Shown here: one piece after another, positions 11,228 through 59,144 of the stretch | How the letters are laid out: each line of letters begins with the position of its first letter | Position numbering within the stretch: position 1 is the stretch's first letter | NCBI RefSeq assembly: GCF_001039355.2 | Contig: NW_019775579.1 | Span: 1-64,000 of the forward strand | Length of the DNA: 64,000 bases | Direction: 5' to 3' | DNA from: Lingula anatina | Lineage: Eukaryota; Brachiopoda; Lingulata; Lingulida; Lingulidae | Notes under the pieces: model-generated | Told to the model about the DNA's origin: nothing | The model's database searches: none | Seen by the model: only the letters and a program-made list of their open reading frames with translations | Translations under genes and position numbers: made by a program

Positions 11228-13209
11228 GAAATAATCACAGGAATAATTCGACCCAACAGATTTATACTAGACAAATAGATTCTGATATTAATTGAGATAA
11301 AGTGCATGCAGTAATACACTTCTCCAAACGGTCTTAGTAAAAATTGAAAGATGATTCCTTCAAAGTAGAGAAGCACACTTAAAGCAGAATAGCGATCATA
11401 CACGTGTTTTTTTTTCCCTATTTTATTAATTTCTCTGTGTTTGTTCGTGTTATTTACGTGTTACTTTATGGCTTGTGTGCAAAACTTCTCTTAACTAAAA
11501 TCTTATTAAATGACTGAATGTTTTTGTAGCCGATCAAGGCGGAAGAACATCTTTACCGTGTCTGTACCGGCCATTAAATCAATCAGTTCATCTCTCTCTC
11601 TCTGTCTCTCTCTCTCTCTCTCTCCTTTTAAAAGATGTCCATGAATAAGAAGGTATTGAAGACGTAAGTGGCGACTCAAATCAAATTGTTTCATAACACT
11701 GAATTCATCGTGGATGTTCATCCTGCTCTTGCCCTTTCTACCCCACCCTCCTCCCCTTTACACTGGACAGCGTCCTTTCTGCGTCCTTTTTGCGACCATG
11801 AAACTGGCATCGCCGAGGTCGTAGAAAGGAGGCACAAGCATCGCTTTGGTTGCAGAATGGATGCTCAATGTTGTCGCCTCGTAAATTTTTTTTTTTTACC
11901 TCTCAAACGGGTCCGGACTGCGGGACGCAGAAAAGGACGCCGTCCAGTGTAAAGGGAACTTAATTTTAAGAAACGTGGACCCTGCGTTAATTATTAATTC
12001 ATTAAATAACCCCACACATTTCTAGATCATTAACCACGCCGATGTACATTACCAAAGAACCTCCTCATTTGCAGCAGCCTGGAATAACAATTTTGAATGT
12101 TTTAAACATGATTATTGATCACTGCACTTTCTTTATGTTGATACCACTAGTTACCCTTCTGCCTTAGTTTAACGATCTTTTCTGCCAATGTTTTTTAAAT
12201 TGCTTCTTATTATCATCAGTTCTATACATTGTGGTGCTGTTGTTTCTATTGCATCGTTTACTGTAAATGTCTTTGCGTGTGTGTGTGTGTGTGTGTGTGT
12301 GGGTGAGTGAAATATTCAATTGTACCTCTTGAATGTTGCAATAAAAAAAGATATGATCTTATTTATATATCTATTTATTGTACGACGAAAATGTTTTACA
12401 TTTTTTTATCCTAAGCAACATTATACTGTGTAAGAACATACAGGGCGGATTCGGGGGGGGGGGGGTACAGTACTAGTGGGTAGTAGTACAAGCGAAAAAA
12501 AAACAAAACAAAGCCATGCGACCTCCCCTCTGTACCCCAAAAGAGAGAAAAAGGACAAGCCCTTAAGCCAGAACTATATTCTCCGTGTTATCATCAATGG
12601 AAAGGGTTTAGGGAACGGAGAGAGGACGGACTGCTATTTTCTCAATTTCGTCGTCTTTCTAAAAAGGCATCGATTAATCATCACTAGACGTATTTCAGTT
12701 TCGTAACAGTGGTGGTCGATTAATCTAATCCAATTATAAACAGTCATGGTATTTTTTGAAGTTGTAATGTATTACCACTTGTTTAGTAAGCAGCTTTAAT
12801 TCGAAGAGGTTTTGAAATAAATACCACATATGCCACCGTAAGTTAATGCCCAGGTGCTGCACCACCAACGCTCATCATTTTTATAATGGTGTCATTTTTC
12901 TCTATTCATTACTTATCAGTCCTAATGCAAATTAAATGAATCATATCTATTCTTATTGCTACATTCACCGAAGCCAACTGCATGTTTCACACAACCAGAG
13001 ACTACTTGGTCTTATTTTTTATTGTCATTTTAACAATATTTGCAAATGCGTTTCGTTGCTCAGCTGTGACACCGCCAACGCGCTCTAGTATCTTAAATGG
13101 TGCCGTGATTCGATTCCACATCAGTAAACCGTTGCGCAGCCTACGAACCATTCTGTCTCCAGAAGTCTGGTAGTGCTTCATAATGCTATATTACCGTACT
13201 GGTAATAAA
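11228..13209. repeat. Direct duplication of about 1.98 kb, right copy
   Basis: Right partner of 9244-11226, one T shorter. It begins immediately after the N and runs until the sequence diverges after AATAAA at 13209. Its contents match the left copy, including the inverted-repeat element at 11754-11956. Treat it as probably the same genomic locus counted twice. Confidence 0.95.
11754..11956. repeat. MITE with CCCTTTACACTGGAC terminal inverted repeats (right copy)
   Basis: Identical copy of the element at 9770-9972, inside the right half of the duplication. Confidence 0.7.
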
Positions 13210-16200
13210 AGTTGCCGGCAGGAGATGAAGAAAATAGTCACCAAAATATCAGATGGGAATGAAAGAAACTGGCAGCCAAAGAACAAAAGATCTGTCGTTG
13301 TCATTGATACAGTACCTTTGTTTGTGTGCATGTGCTTGTGTATACGATATAGTGTGCTTTCCAAGAATTCCGTCATTCTGAGACATGTTGTATCCTTACT
13401 GTTGAGATGAAAGTTTAATAATTGTTTCTTAGAATGTCTGAATGTCTGAGTCGTGAATCGATGAACTGATCGGAATCTAGAGGCCACAAACGTCAAGGAC
13501 ACAAACGTCATAGTTCACGTGATTACGAATGAATAACTTCATTTAGTGTTTTAGACTTATTCTTTCAGTGAATGATGAATCTGTGACACTAACATTGTAA
13601 TTAAATTGCAAGTTGTTTCAGGGTCAGATGATTGGCTGTGTGTTCCTAAAACAGATGAATAATTGCATCTTACTTCTATGCAGAATTCGACAAGTCACCG
13701 TTCGTTGAAATAACTACGTGTGCATGTAGTTGCCGTTAGATACGTTTTCTGTAAGGCCCTTACAGGTAAATCATGACTTATCAACATAAAAGTTCCCCGT
13801 CATTGGCGTAAAGACTGTTCAGGTAATCTTTTATTCATACCACGTTGTTACTTATTATACACCCATGTGTCATCTCACAATGAGGCATCGATGACATACA
13901 CGATAGTACTTAGTGACAAGGCCATATCGGGTGGCTCGAAAACGTTACTAACTTCAAAATTCAAAATCTTCAATAGCTGTCAAGCTTTTTGAATTGAAAT
14001 TAAGTATTATCAAGTGTTATTTGTCAATCATGAAAATCTCAAGTGTTACCGCGAAATGTTATTTGATATTTTCGTCAAATAAAAAAAAAACGTTTTGATA
14101 TCAAAACTGCCAGACACTGGCACTTGTCAGACGTCACAAAGACCGGTGTGACAGGAATGGCAGTCCGTTAGGAACCGTTGTCCTATCCCCATTACTTTAA
14201 AATTTGGCATTCGTCCCATAATCTTAACCTCAATACTCCACAACGATAACTTGTACTAATCACATAGGGCTCCGGACTTCCACACCTGCATGGCATTTTT
14301 TGACTTCAAATTTTAATTTGATTTCTATTTGCTAAAACTAAGAAAGTAGAGTAACGAAATTTTCAGCCTTTATTTCAGCATCATTTTCCTAAAATCCCAA
14401 GTTTCATTGCAATATCTTAAAAAACTGATTAAGTTTTTGATCTTTGAATCAGCAACTTTTTCAGCCGCCCGGGAGGTGTCACGATCGTTGTCAACGAGAC
14501 ACGCTGAAGGTACTCTATCAGAGCTGAGCAGTACAGAAAAGTGCAGAGAAATAGCCAGAGATATATATCTGTGAACATACAGTGCAAAAATTCTTTCTGT
14601 GACCCCAGTAGAGGTATTATGCAGGAGGGGGGGAGGCCTGGATAAAAGGTTTGCTTATTAATTACACCATTAAGTTAATACTTCACCAACCTGCAACTTA
14701 ACATAATCTTAATGTTTTCACCATGACGATCGTTGCTGTACGCGCGTCAAAAACACTGCGATTTTCTACACGTATTAGGTGAACTGTTCAACGTATCATC
14801 AATATTTAAGCATAACGTTATGGAATCATAAATGTAGAATGAAATAGGAGTGCTTTCCGTTAAGGTGACATATGTGGTCGTATCCACGTAGGAAATCGGT
14901 CTAAATTGTAAACCCGTATAAGTTATACGAAGCCCACAAGGGAAGAATCGCCCTAATTCGCCTTGGCTGTAAAGTTGCTCATTGGAGAGTCTTTAGAGCA
15001 ATCTTTCTCTGTCGCTGTCAGAGAGACGGCGGTGGTTGGGTGCGTGTTTATTGTACATTATGTTGTTGTGTAATATATGTTCGACTCTTTGAACAATGAA
15101 TTCATCACAGTGGTTTTGAAAGTGGTAACTCGTATCACATGTCTTGAATTATAGTCTATTAGTCAGACATATATGTTCGCTCTTTGTCGCAGCCTACGCT
15201 CATTTCCCCCCAATTTTTGCAGTTGCTTTTTGAAATTGAAATAGAGAGGTGCATGAAAGATGTTGGATTTGAAACGAAAAGGCTTTTTTTACTGTAGAGT
15301 AGAGAGGTGGGTTTCTGGTGTCCTCTAAAAATGATATCTATGCCCGATTTTAAAAATGGCCTTTCAGCATCGTTCATCTTCATCCCGCCATGATGAATCT
15401 GAATTATTCTCCTACAGGTAGTTAGATTGTTGGTTTCCAGTGGTTTCCTCTCTGCAAAACATATTTAAAATACGATTTGTTAGTTAGTGCTTGTCATTTG
15501 AACTTCATTAATGATTTTCATACTCACCCATCTGTGTAGACCGTATTATTTATTTTTTAACAACTGGTCTATATTCTTATTTACACAAAATGTACGAGGA
15601 GGAAGGGTATGTCGCCTCTGCCTACTAGCATCCCGGATTATTTCTGAGAAATTAATATGACAAAATCGGGGATCCAACCACTGCTATAATACATTGAAAA
15701 AAAATTGACATTGGCAAACTTCACCAAGTCCAAATCAAGATAAGTTTAGTGAGATGGGTAGTTTGATATCCCCTTTTAATTTATAAGAGAATAGGGGTGG
15801 TGTATAAACCACTGATAAAATGCACGTGTACTTGTGCTGGACACGTGTTACTGTCAAGTGCAATGTACAAAATGGTCGATCGGGTGGCTCAGACTAGACA
15901 CGTGTTCTTCCAGAATTTCAAACATTTATCATATATATATATTAATAATATTTATTTATTTATCTATTAATTTATTTATTTATTTGTTTGTTAAACTTAA
16001 GTGTCTGGATACAAATTTTAGAAGGTCACGTCAACATTTAATACGGCCATCTGTATACCGTCATTACACTAACTACGCCCGTCATTTAAAACAGTTCCAA
16101 TTATATGTGTCTCATTATTTTCTTCTTTTTTATTTTTGGCCAGATTACCCTCATTCCCATTCTGTCTAGTGCTCTCAATCCTTTTTTTACGAGATCTTGT

Positions 16201-16999
16201 TAACTGCCAGTGCCTAATGGCCATTAATGGTAATTAATCCCATTGATTTGTTTCTCCGTTTGATATCTCGGTTTAATTAAGCTTAGTATTAGGTTACTGC
16301 GTTTTAAATAAAAAAAAAATCAGAACGCTGTTCTGTTCTGCTTTCAGCCTCCTGCGACTGTCTTAATTAGTCATGTCAGATCTCACTTTCACTCTACAGA
16401 AATGAGCTTCTTTGATGGAAATGCTGTTTCAATTTAAAATCACAATAATTTTTGTCGATCGTCATAAGTTTTTGTAATCATGGTGTTCTCATATTGCCCG
16501 GAACTCGGAATAAAACACCAACAACATCACCTTCCCTTACTGTCATTAATTTAATGTTTTTTTTTTTTTTTTTTTTTTGCTTAATTGCAGTATTTTCTTT
16601 TAGAAAAACTGACCGAAATATGAATGAGCATCAAAATAATAATTTTCCCCATCTAAATGGCAAACCGCAGAGCACGGAAAGTAACATATACATTAGTGTT
16701 ATGTTCAGATTGTATTGTTTCAAGGTGTGGTGCACAGTATATGCTATAATGTGCAGGTCTCTTTTCAGGCGCATTCACACTCAGAAAACATAGCTGGCAT
16801 TAGTCACATATCTATCTTAAGACCAACCTGTAGCCAGCCCAGCGGCATGCCACCTGAGTGAATGGACCTCAGATGTGTAGAGAAGTGACGTATCAGCAGA
16901 TACAGACTTGACGTAGGCGGACAGCAACTTTCTAGGTATGAAATCGCCCCTTTTTCTAAGGTATGAAAATGAATATAGAAGTACACGTAGCATATAGAT
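13210..16999. other. Gene-free stretch
   Basis: No supported gene. It includes (TTTA)-rich sequence near 15940-15990, a T run at about 16558-16578 and short A runs. Open frames of 70-113 codons lack recognisable domains and run through low-complexity sequence. Confidence 0.4.
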
Positions 17000-17493
17000 G
17001 GCGTATGAGTAGCGTATTTGCACAGTATATTAATTTGCGCTTAAGTAGCGTATGAATAATAGAAGTATATGTAAACGTATGCTATCGTAAGTGTAGCGTA
17101 TAACAAACATCAATAGCGTACGGATACCGTAGAGGAGCGTGAGAGTGACATATGTATGTATTGTTCTGATTACCTTTTTTGTTAAATTAAATATATTAAT
17201 CAGTCATTAAAAATACGTTCCATATATCACCCGTTCGTCAGCATCACGTTACTCATACGCTACGAATACGCTAGCTTTACTGACCACAGTATGAGGAGCG
17301 TACTGTAACGTACACTTAGTGTCACCCTAGCGTGTTTGCCGTGTGCTTAGCGTATCCCTAATGCATCGCCCTCTGCATATGAAAAAGTACATCAACATTC
17401 GCTGGCGCACTCGAAGCGTATACGACTTAAGCCAATTGAACCCTAGCGTAACCAATTTCTCTTGTACGTTCTCATACGATAGTGCTATACGCT
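17000..17493. repeat. Cluster of GCGTA/TACGC motifs (unclassified degenerate repeat)
   Basis: Twelve occurrences of GCGTA or its complement TACGC lie in about 490 bp, most as TAGCGTA or TACGCTA, in both orientations, plus two AGCGTG/AGCGTGA variants. About one would be expected by chance. The spacing is irregular. This could be a decayed fold-back element, or a short-motif array that has diverged. No coding frame explains it. Confidence 0.5.
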
Positions 17494-18071
17494 AGAGTGG
17501 CTCGACAGCATAGAAAGTTAACCACGGCGCACCACTTGCCTCAGTTACAATTACCGGCCAATGTATGGATTCGGTGGGCTTTCTGATCTCGGAAGTTGAA
17601 ATACCCGTAGAAAAAGATAGGTCAACCCATCTTAAATTGACACAGGCACTCACCTGCACTTACCAATGAACTCACGGATCCTTTGGCGGGTGCAAAAAAA
17701 GGCGCCTCCTTCCCAAACTATTCCTATAACAGGTTTACTTTAAACGATACTAGACGCGACCCAATGGAACGTCTCATAAACCATTCAATATTTGCATTGG
17801 TGAACACATCTTTGCTTTGACATCTCGTGGCTATGGAATTGACGTGTGTGTTCCAGATTTCAGATTTTTTCTTTGTCATTGTTTCTGTACAAAGAACCCA
17901 CAGGGATTCATCGACATGACGGTTTTTTATTCTCGTAACTCTTGTAGAATCTCAAAGAACATTTACAGCGTGCAATGTATTTGATTGTTACCTACTGTTA
18001 TGGGTGTAATTAAAACCAATTAAAAAATATGCATTGATCTACAAGTCATTTATAGGTTGGAGTAAAAGTAG

Positions 18072-18072
<1 letters not shown>

Positions 18073-18128
<56 letters not shown>

Positions 18129-18129
18129 T
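18073..18129. repeat. (CT)n(CA)n compound microsatellite
   Basis: About sixteen CT units followed by about twelve CA units. Confidence 0.95.
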
Positions 18130-18430
18130 ATGTATCAACAGCAGTGGTTTCAAAATATCATTCTCGTTTTTTTTTGTTCAAACGGGAGACAACACCAATT
18201 GCTGCTGCATGAGGAAACAAAATCACACACATCCGTTTCGGCCCCAGAACAGGTCTGTTATACTGTTAACTCAGTGAGGATCCGCCGTAGTTTATACAGT
18301 GAAACTCGGTAATTCTTCTCAGCTTGCTTAAAAGCGCACCGCGGCTTTCCCCATCGCATGCATCAGACTCGCACACGTTGATAGCTGGTTGGCTTATAGC
18401 TAGTGATCCATCTTTTTCATTTCAGAAACC

Positions 18431-18464
18431 CAGAGAGAGAGAGAGAGAGAGAGAGTGAGAGAGA
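18431..18464. repeat. (GA)n microsatellite
   Basis: About sixteen GA units with one interruption. Confidence 0.95.
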
Positions 18465-19487
18465 TTGACAGCAGAGAGCGGAATCAGATTCAGCGTGGAT
18501 GGTGCGGGGATGCGATGCAACAGTCGTATTATTGCTAATGCATACAATTAACGTGGTTATATAGGGGCACCGGTAGCTACCGATGTAGAAGGATCTGTGT
18601 GCCTTTGGCACGGCAGTGTACATGGGCAGGCAGTACAGGCAACCACCTCAGAGTTTTAAGGAAAGATAGCACTGCGTGAGGACGATGACAAAAAGCTAGT
18701 ACACGGGGTTAATTTACCATGCAATTCATGCCAATCAGACCCCTTTCAGCCAATTAGCCAGTGGCGCAGTGTGGCTCTGACAGAACCGAACCGACTCTAC
18801 GAGGACATCTCTTGCCTGTTAACACATCTAGATGGTGTTATCCTAGAACTTACACTAGACGCACACCTTGACGGGTAGAGCTGGAAAACAATTAACGCGC
18901 GGGATGTTATTTTACACCTAATCCCACGCCGTTGTAACAGCCCGTGTGCTTGTTGTTGACAGGCTTCTCTTTACGAGTGCCCCAACCGCAAATTTACTTG
19001 TGCTGTTGATTGAGTGGAATTTGTGACATTAGATTGAAACAACAGCCCCTGGAAGGACACGGTATATATCTAACCATACAGTCATTGAACGAACGCTCTC
19101 AGGTACGCTGCACTGACGTCTTTCACAGTAAGTGTGTGAACAGCGTTTTTCTATACAAACACGCCTGGCAAGTGTTCAGCTGTGTCGTTGATTGCAGGTG
19201 CACTTAGGCGAAGAGCGTAGGTGGAACAGCCGCTCGTATTGCGATACTGAGCACAGCGGGAGAAGTGGGACACATCTCACTTGGCGGACGTAAAGGCTGT
19301 CAGCGCGATTACTGCGGCTAAGCGCGACAACACTAGCTAGAGAAGCGGTGGCTTATTTGATGTAAATAGCCGTTCAATTGTTCACGTCTGCTAATTATCC
19401 AGGCTGCCGATTGTTCATTTCGATGCCCAGTGTTAATGGCAAGTGGACGACGTTTTGAGCACTGCGCACGTGAACGGCTCAGACAGT
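18465..19487. other. Upstream flank of the RGK gene
   Basis: No gene is recognised. The stretch is visibly richer in CpG and G+C than its neighbours. It includes a TGACGTC (CRE-like) site at 19114-19120 and an E-box CACGTG at 19467-19472. It probably holds promoter-proximal sequence or an upstream non-coding exon, but the sequence alone does not prove either. Confidence 0.35.
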
Positions 19488-19520
19488 AAATATATATTGG
19501 TGTAAAGACATACAGTGCGA
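19488..19520 (+). promoter_or_regulatory. Candidate core promoter of the RGK gene
   Basis: A TATA-like AAATATATATT lies at about 19488-19498, and an initiator-like ACAGTG with its A at 19514 lies about 25 bases on. This would give a 5' leader of about 465 nt before the ATG at 19980. TATA-like strings are common in A+T-rich DNA, and an unspliced leader is assumed, so this is tentative. Confidence 0.25.
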
Positions 19521-19979
19521 TTGTTAAACGATATTCATTTAATTTCCTCTTTGCTTACACAACTAGTGCACGTGCTTACCTGCTTTGTTGATTATTCATT
19601 TTCAAGAACCAAGTTCGAGGCAACAGTGCCCACGTGGAAGTTCAGGGAGTGAATATCTATATCAATATCAATATCAGTGCCGATGCGTGCGTTGCTTTGA
19701 TTGTATTGTCACTGCATTCGGGCGGCGAAAACGGGTTGGCTTTTCACCTTACATTGCCTCGATTACCTGCATCGCGTGTTTCAGCTTATGACAGATTCTG
19801 TTAGTATTTTATGATTTAACATGAACTATCGACAGACCAGCTGTTGCCATCAGACCTGAATATACTTTGCTGGTTCTCATGTTTTAAAACAGTCGGATTC
19901 CCAGCGACTTTTGCGATCGAGTTGTTTGATAAAAACCAAAGCAAAGGACTCGTACAATTTATTACGTTTATTGAACGCT

Positions 19980-54544
<34,565 letters not shown>

Positions 54545-54698
54545 GGTTTTCATTCAGCAAGACATTTTTTCAGGGGTTGCATAAGTTTGTAAATTATGGA
54601 TTTGGTGTTGTTGGCTATAGGAGAGAATCAGGCAAGAAAATATTACAGCACAAAGGGAAACAATATACAGTTTATACATTGTACATGTAGCCTTAAGA

Positions 54699-54704
54699 AA
54701 TAAA
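54699..54704 (+). promoter_or_regulatory. Proximal polyadenylation signal AATAAA of the RGK gene
   Basis: AATAAA lies 155 nt after the stop codon. A second AATAAA at 56032-56037 is followed by a TG-rich stretch (TATGTTGTG) and is a good distal alternative, giving a 3' UTR of about 1.5 kb. Confidence 0.45.
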
Positions 54705-55738
54705 CTGCATTTTCGCACGTTTTTGCCATGAGTTCCACGAGACTGATGGATAAAGGCATATATATACAAACCTACCTCCGTTAGGAGTCTGCCATGTAAT
54801 GGAACTTGTCGGAACGGGAAGGATTTTTTGAAGTATACAAAAACCGGCTGATAAGGTGAAATTAAAGTCCATTTCACATTGCATTTTTTTTGTTGTGAAA
54901 GTGAACACTGGCTTTGCTATAAGCATTTTCAGTTACATTGATATTTTGCTAGGGTGTCTGTCATTTTGATATGTTAACTGCTGCTTTCAAGATAATTGCC
55001 AAGTCAGGAACAGTGCCTCTCCTTGACATTTCACGTCGACGCTCTCTTGTGTACTTTGATAATGATCGAACAGTAGCATTTTATTGACAAATTATCCAAC
55101 AGGACTTTTAACATAAACCCTTCTATGGATGGAAATGCGTCTTAAATAATCACATCTTTTCATTTTTGATTTATTTCTAATTCACCACCAGAACGAAGCT
55201 CTCCCGCGGAAAGGAACGGAGTGAGCTTGTGGTATTTTTTTACATACTGCAGTGCCCCATTTGATGATTGTAACGCACTCCTTTAAGTCATGTTTCCAGT
55301 CATGCTTTGTGGCTTATTGGGGCTAATCTTAAAGCTTTGGACTGTGGCCTTAGCTACAATGGCACCAAATGGGACAACAGAAGGATGATAGCTGATATAG
55401 TACCGTATTTGGTTGATTACTAGAAACGTGACTGCAAATGCAACCTTGTGTTCTCATATATTATAATATAACACTTTTCACGCTGGTTTCACCGTGATAG
55501 ACTGCAATCGTTTGTTTTGTGCTGCTCTCCCGTTTGTAAAAATGAGTCAATATCTTTATCTTTTGTACATATAGACTGCTTAGCGTTGGCAAAATCGTCC
55601 ATTCCATTGTTATTTCCCTTCACGCTGGTGCACAGATTTGATACCGAACTATTGTGAATAAGCCAATATTTGTAACATTTTCATTATACGAAGGCAGAAC
55701 CAGGGTGACACAGAGGGTCGTCTCTAACCCCAACACCC

Positions 55739-55785
55739 ATCCCCCAACCCCCCCCCCCCCCCCACCCCCATCCCACCTCACCCCC
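55739..55785. repeat. C-rich low-complexity tract
   Basis: A run of about 16 C flanked by CCCCCAA and CACCCCC blocks. The - strand is a strong G-quadruplex candidate. Confidence 0.85.
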
Positions 55786-56926
55786 ATCTTTAATGTCCCC
55801 TCCATTGTATTGCATGCAGACATGCAAATTGAAGCGAGGCGACCATTTTTTCCCCTTTTTTTACATGGGCGCCCCTCCTTCTTCGCTCTCCTCCGTACCC
55901 GGCAGTAGCCCACTTGCAATGTCTGTACATATTATATTATATTCACCAGAGCACAGCACATTTAATGTAATCTTTAGTGGCAATATCATGCCTTAGATAA
56001 CCGGGAAGATGGGTTTTGTATATTGTTTTGAAATAAAGTATGTTGTGCCTTATGATGAAAGACTTCTGCTCATTCGTAAACGTTAACAAGGGCAAAAAAG
56101 AGAATTCTTTTTAGAAGTAATTAGTTGTGATTCTTTTGCAATATATTGGCATATGCTGCAATGATAATTCTCTGAGTATATTTGGGCAGGCGGTTCACAT
56201 ACATGTAATAAATGGACTTATAGGGCTGTATTGTCACTGTATTTAAAGAAAAAAATTGATGTGCCCCCAGAAGTCTTATGAATTTCGGTAGTAACATTCA
56301 AACGTTTGTGAACGTGATTATTTAGTTGCCGGTGAGCAACGGCGCAATTTATCAATTTGGACATTTAAACTTCATTGATTGTAAAACATATTAGTGAAAT
56401 TTTAAAGTGCGAATTAATAAATTGATGCCATGGTGATCCAGACACTGTACTTGCTCTTGTTTTCAACCGAAAAGAAGCGCCTTGTACCTTAAACACACCT
56501 CTCCACTAATTATGGCATGCATTGCTGAGTTGATGTAAGATTGAAAGATGCATAATTAGCAATTAACGTTTTGTAAGAAAAATTATCAGATTTTACGATG
56601 CTGAGTAGACACGCAAAAGGTTAATATTAATATTTTAAGTGCCAAATATTTGTTGACTTCAAGAGGGAAAAAAAGACAGCATGTTTGTTCTGTCATTTCA
56701 CATCTCGTTACTTTACACACTCTTCTACACAGGACAGTTACTTTTATTCAGTAAATTGGACAGGTCGATATTATGATACTGAAAAAAACTGTAAGAGCGT
56801 GAGAGAGTACAAACGAGCCGTGGAGCATTAATTAAATCACTTTGACAGCAAAATCAGAAACAAAATAAATAGAAACTAAATAGAACATTTTTTTAAAATA
56901 TGGGTGTTCTGGGGTAACATTTGCGC

Positions 56927-56963
56927 AATAAATAAATAAGTAAATAAATAAATAAATAAATAA
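56927..56963. repeat. (AAAT)n microsatellite
   Basis: About nine AAAT units with one variant (AAGT). Confidence 0.9.
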
Positions 56964-58150
56964 CAGAGCAAGTATGTAATATCATACGTTTATCCTTATA
57001 TTAGCCTCATTCTGGTCCTTCGGTGGTAAATTGATTCGGGTGACTTAAGAGACACAATAACCATACCATACCATAATCTCTCAGTAATGGAAGTGGTGGT
57101 GATATGGGTATCATCGATTTCGATATTTAAGTTATAGCAAACTCGTGCACAAATTTTACTTGGTTTATATCAGAACATTCGTGGTGCACAAGATTACTCC
57201 AGAGAAGGACGGATGTAGTTGTAAGAAAGTCGACTTCTTGGAAAGAAAAATGCCTTTTATGAACACATTAACGTGCTTTAATGAAAAGGGGTGAAATGCA
57301 TAAATGATCACTTTACAGGGCTGTATTTAAATTTGCCCTTGATTACATCTGGACAGCAGGTCTATTCCAGAAAAACAAACGCCCACAGTCTGCCTCTCAT
57401 ACATATATTTACTATCATAAGGGTCTGTCTGACCTCTGTATCATGTGATTTATCAGACGAATCAGGAAACAATTGCCGTGACTTATACCGAAAGTGAAAA
57501 AAACTAATCAAAGAAAATATGTTAGTTTTAAACACACCTTTTTCCCATGTCTGCCCTCCGCAGATCCTCAGATAGGGGCGTGACATTTTCAGCCTGTTGG
57601 CCGTGTTCGGAACAACACATACATATGATAACGTATAACTGTCTACCGGTGATCTCGCTAACTTAACCAATCCGTTTAATGATAAGAAACGTTGCGGTAA
57701 ACCACGTATCTTATGTTGCCTTTTAAATGGTTAACATTTTGGAGATAAAGAAATGGAAAAAAAATAAAGAAGGAAAAAGATGGAAAAGAAAAATAAAGAA
57801 GGATGAATTAAGTGTAGGGTGAGAGAAAAAGCCCTGGTGACCGAAAAGACTCAAAATAATGACAATATATTCAATATTGATCAAAAATTGAGTCTTTAGT
57901 GGGTTGGTAAGTAAAGATCTTGATATGCACACTTTGTTCATCAAAATAAAAAAGAAAAGAATACTTCTTCAAAATTAAAAAAAATGAAAAGAGTACAAGA
58001 AAACGAAAATTTAACAGTAATAACGTCGTGTAGATGTAAAAGAGCTCTGATACCGTAGGAGTCTCAAGCATAGCCTGGTACAAAATCAAAAACAGACGCT
58101 TCAACGAGTTTGTAACGAGCTTAAAGCCACCCAGTATTCAGAGGGTACGT

Positions 58151-58195
58151 CTTAGACCCCATTCCCACAGATTTTAGATCGATCTATCCCACGGC
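58151..58195. repeat. Solo end of the AGATCGATC MITE family (copy 3)
   Basis: The blocks CCATTCCCACAGATTTTAG and ATCGATCTATCCC match the right-hand terminal repeat of 31731-31941, read as complement, over about 30 bases. No partner end was found nearby, so this is a truncated copy. Confidence 0.5.
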
Positions 58196-58945
58196 GAGCT
58201 CATTTTGGCGTATTTTGCTTTATTATCTTGAAACCTGTCAGCGAACGCCATGTTTTGAAAATTCCGTTGGACCATGTTAAACTTGGAGAAGAAAATGCTA
58301 ATATACATAATTTCTTGCAATTCATTTATTGTTCAATGCTGTGAAAAGATATGAGGTGCAAATCTACAAACCAGGCATGTTCGCCAGCAAGCTTGAAAAT
58401 TGTGGAAAGTAAAGCCGTCTTTTTGTTTAGTGCGCGTACGTGCTTATTGTTTGTAATTTAAAATATTACTCGGTTACGAGTTTTAATTCAGCGTTGTGTA
58501 ACTGAGACAAAGGTTCACTTGATTCATTGCTGTTGTTGTTTCAATTGATATAGTGATATAACTCCACGCAGACTGGTGAGAAATGCATCAAGTTCTTTAG
58601 TTTCACATGCATTGAATGTCTGTGGCCGTTTGGTCATGTATTTGGTATGATGTGTAGGTCTTATCCAATATGTAACTAACGTAAAGTAGCTATGTGACTG
58701 AGGACCGAAAGTCCAACACTCGTGTTTTCGGCACTTTTTGGCTTGTCCCAGTCCTGAAACTCTGGAAAAAAAAAGAAATGCTTTAAGTCACTGCGCCGAT
58801 TTTATTTAAATTGATAAAAAGTTACTTTTGTGGCTGAAGCACATAAAATAAAATAATCTGGAACACGAGAGCAAGAGTTTTCGACACCCTTCCACAAATC
58901 CAGATTGACTTACTTAAAGGGAGACGAACATTTAAAGTAGTCAAT

Positions 58946-58951
58946 TTTATT
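58946..58951 (-). promoter_or_regulatory. Candidate polyadenylation signal of the Gly-rich gene
   Basis: TTTATT on the + strand reads AATAAA on the - strand, about 195 nt past the TAG stop at 59145-59147. A further TTTATT at 58801-58806 is an alternative. Confidence 0.4.
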
Positions 58952-59144
58952 GCCATAGTCTCTACCTTACTGGGTTACTTACTGGGTCTCTGCCTTACTG
59001 GGTATACTCGATTTTAACAGTGAAAATGTTCAGAATACGACGATATTATAGTTCACACTAATACATATACATATAAAAATGTACCTGCATGTATTTTAAT
59101 CAAACCAAACAATGGAACTTACAATTTACATTGCTTGTCTGTGA

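Larger units (their letters stand above)
54705..58150. other. 3' flank and intergenic stretch
   Basis: No gene is recognised. It contains a C-rich tract at 55739-55785 with a run of about 16 C, a second AATAAA at 56032-56037, (AAAT)n at 56927-56963 and an A/G-rich segment at 57750-57810. The C-rich tract yields Pro/Gly-rich open frames on both strands that are artefacts. Confidence 0.45.

Noticed and set aside
19911-19979. N-terminal extension of the RGK protein from a TTG codon at 19911
   Set aside because: The frame is open back to the TGA at 19857, but there is no ATG before 19980. TTG starts are not expected in animal mRNAs.
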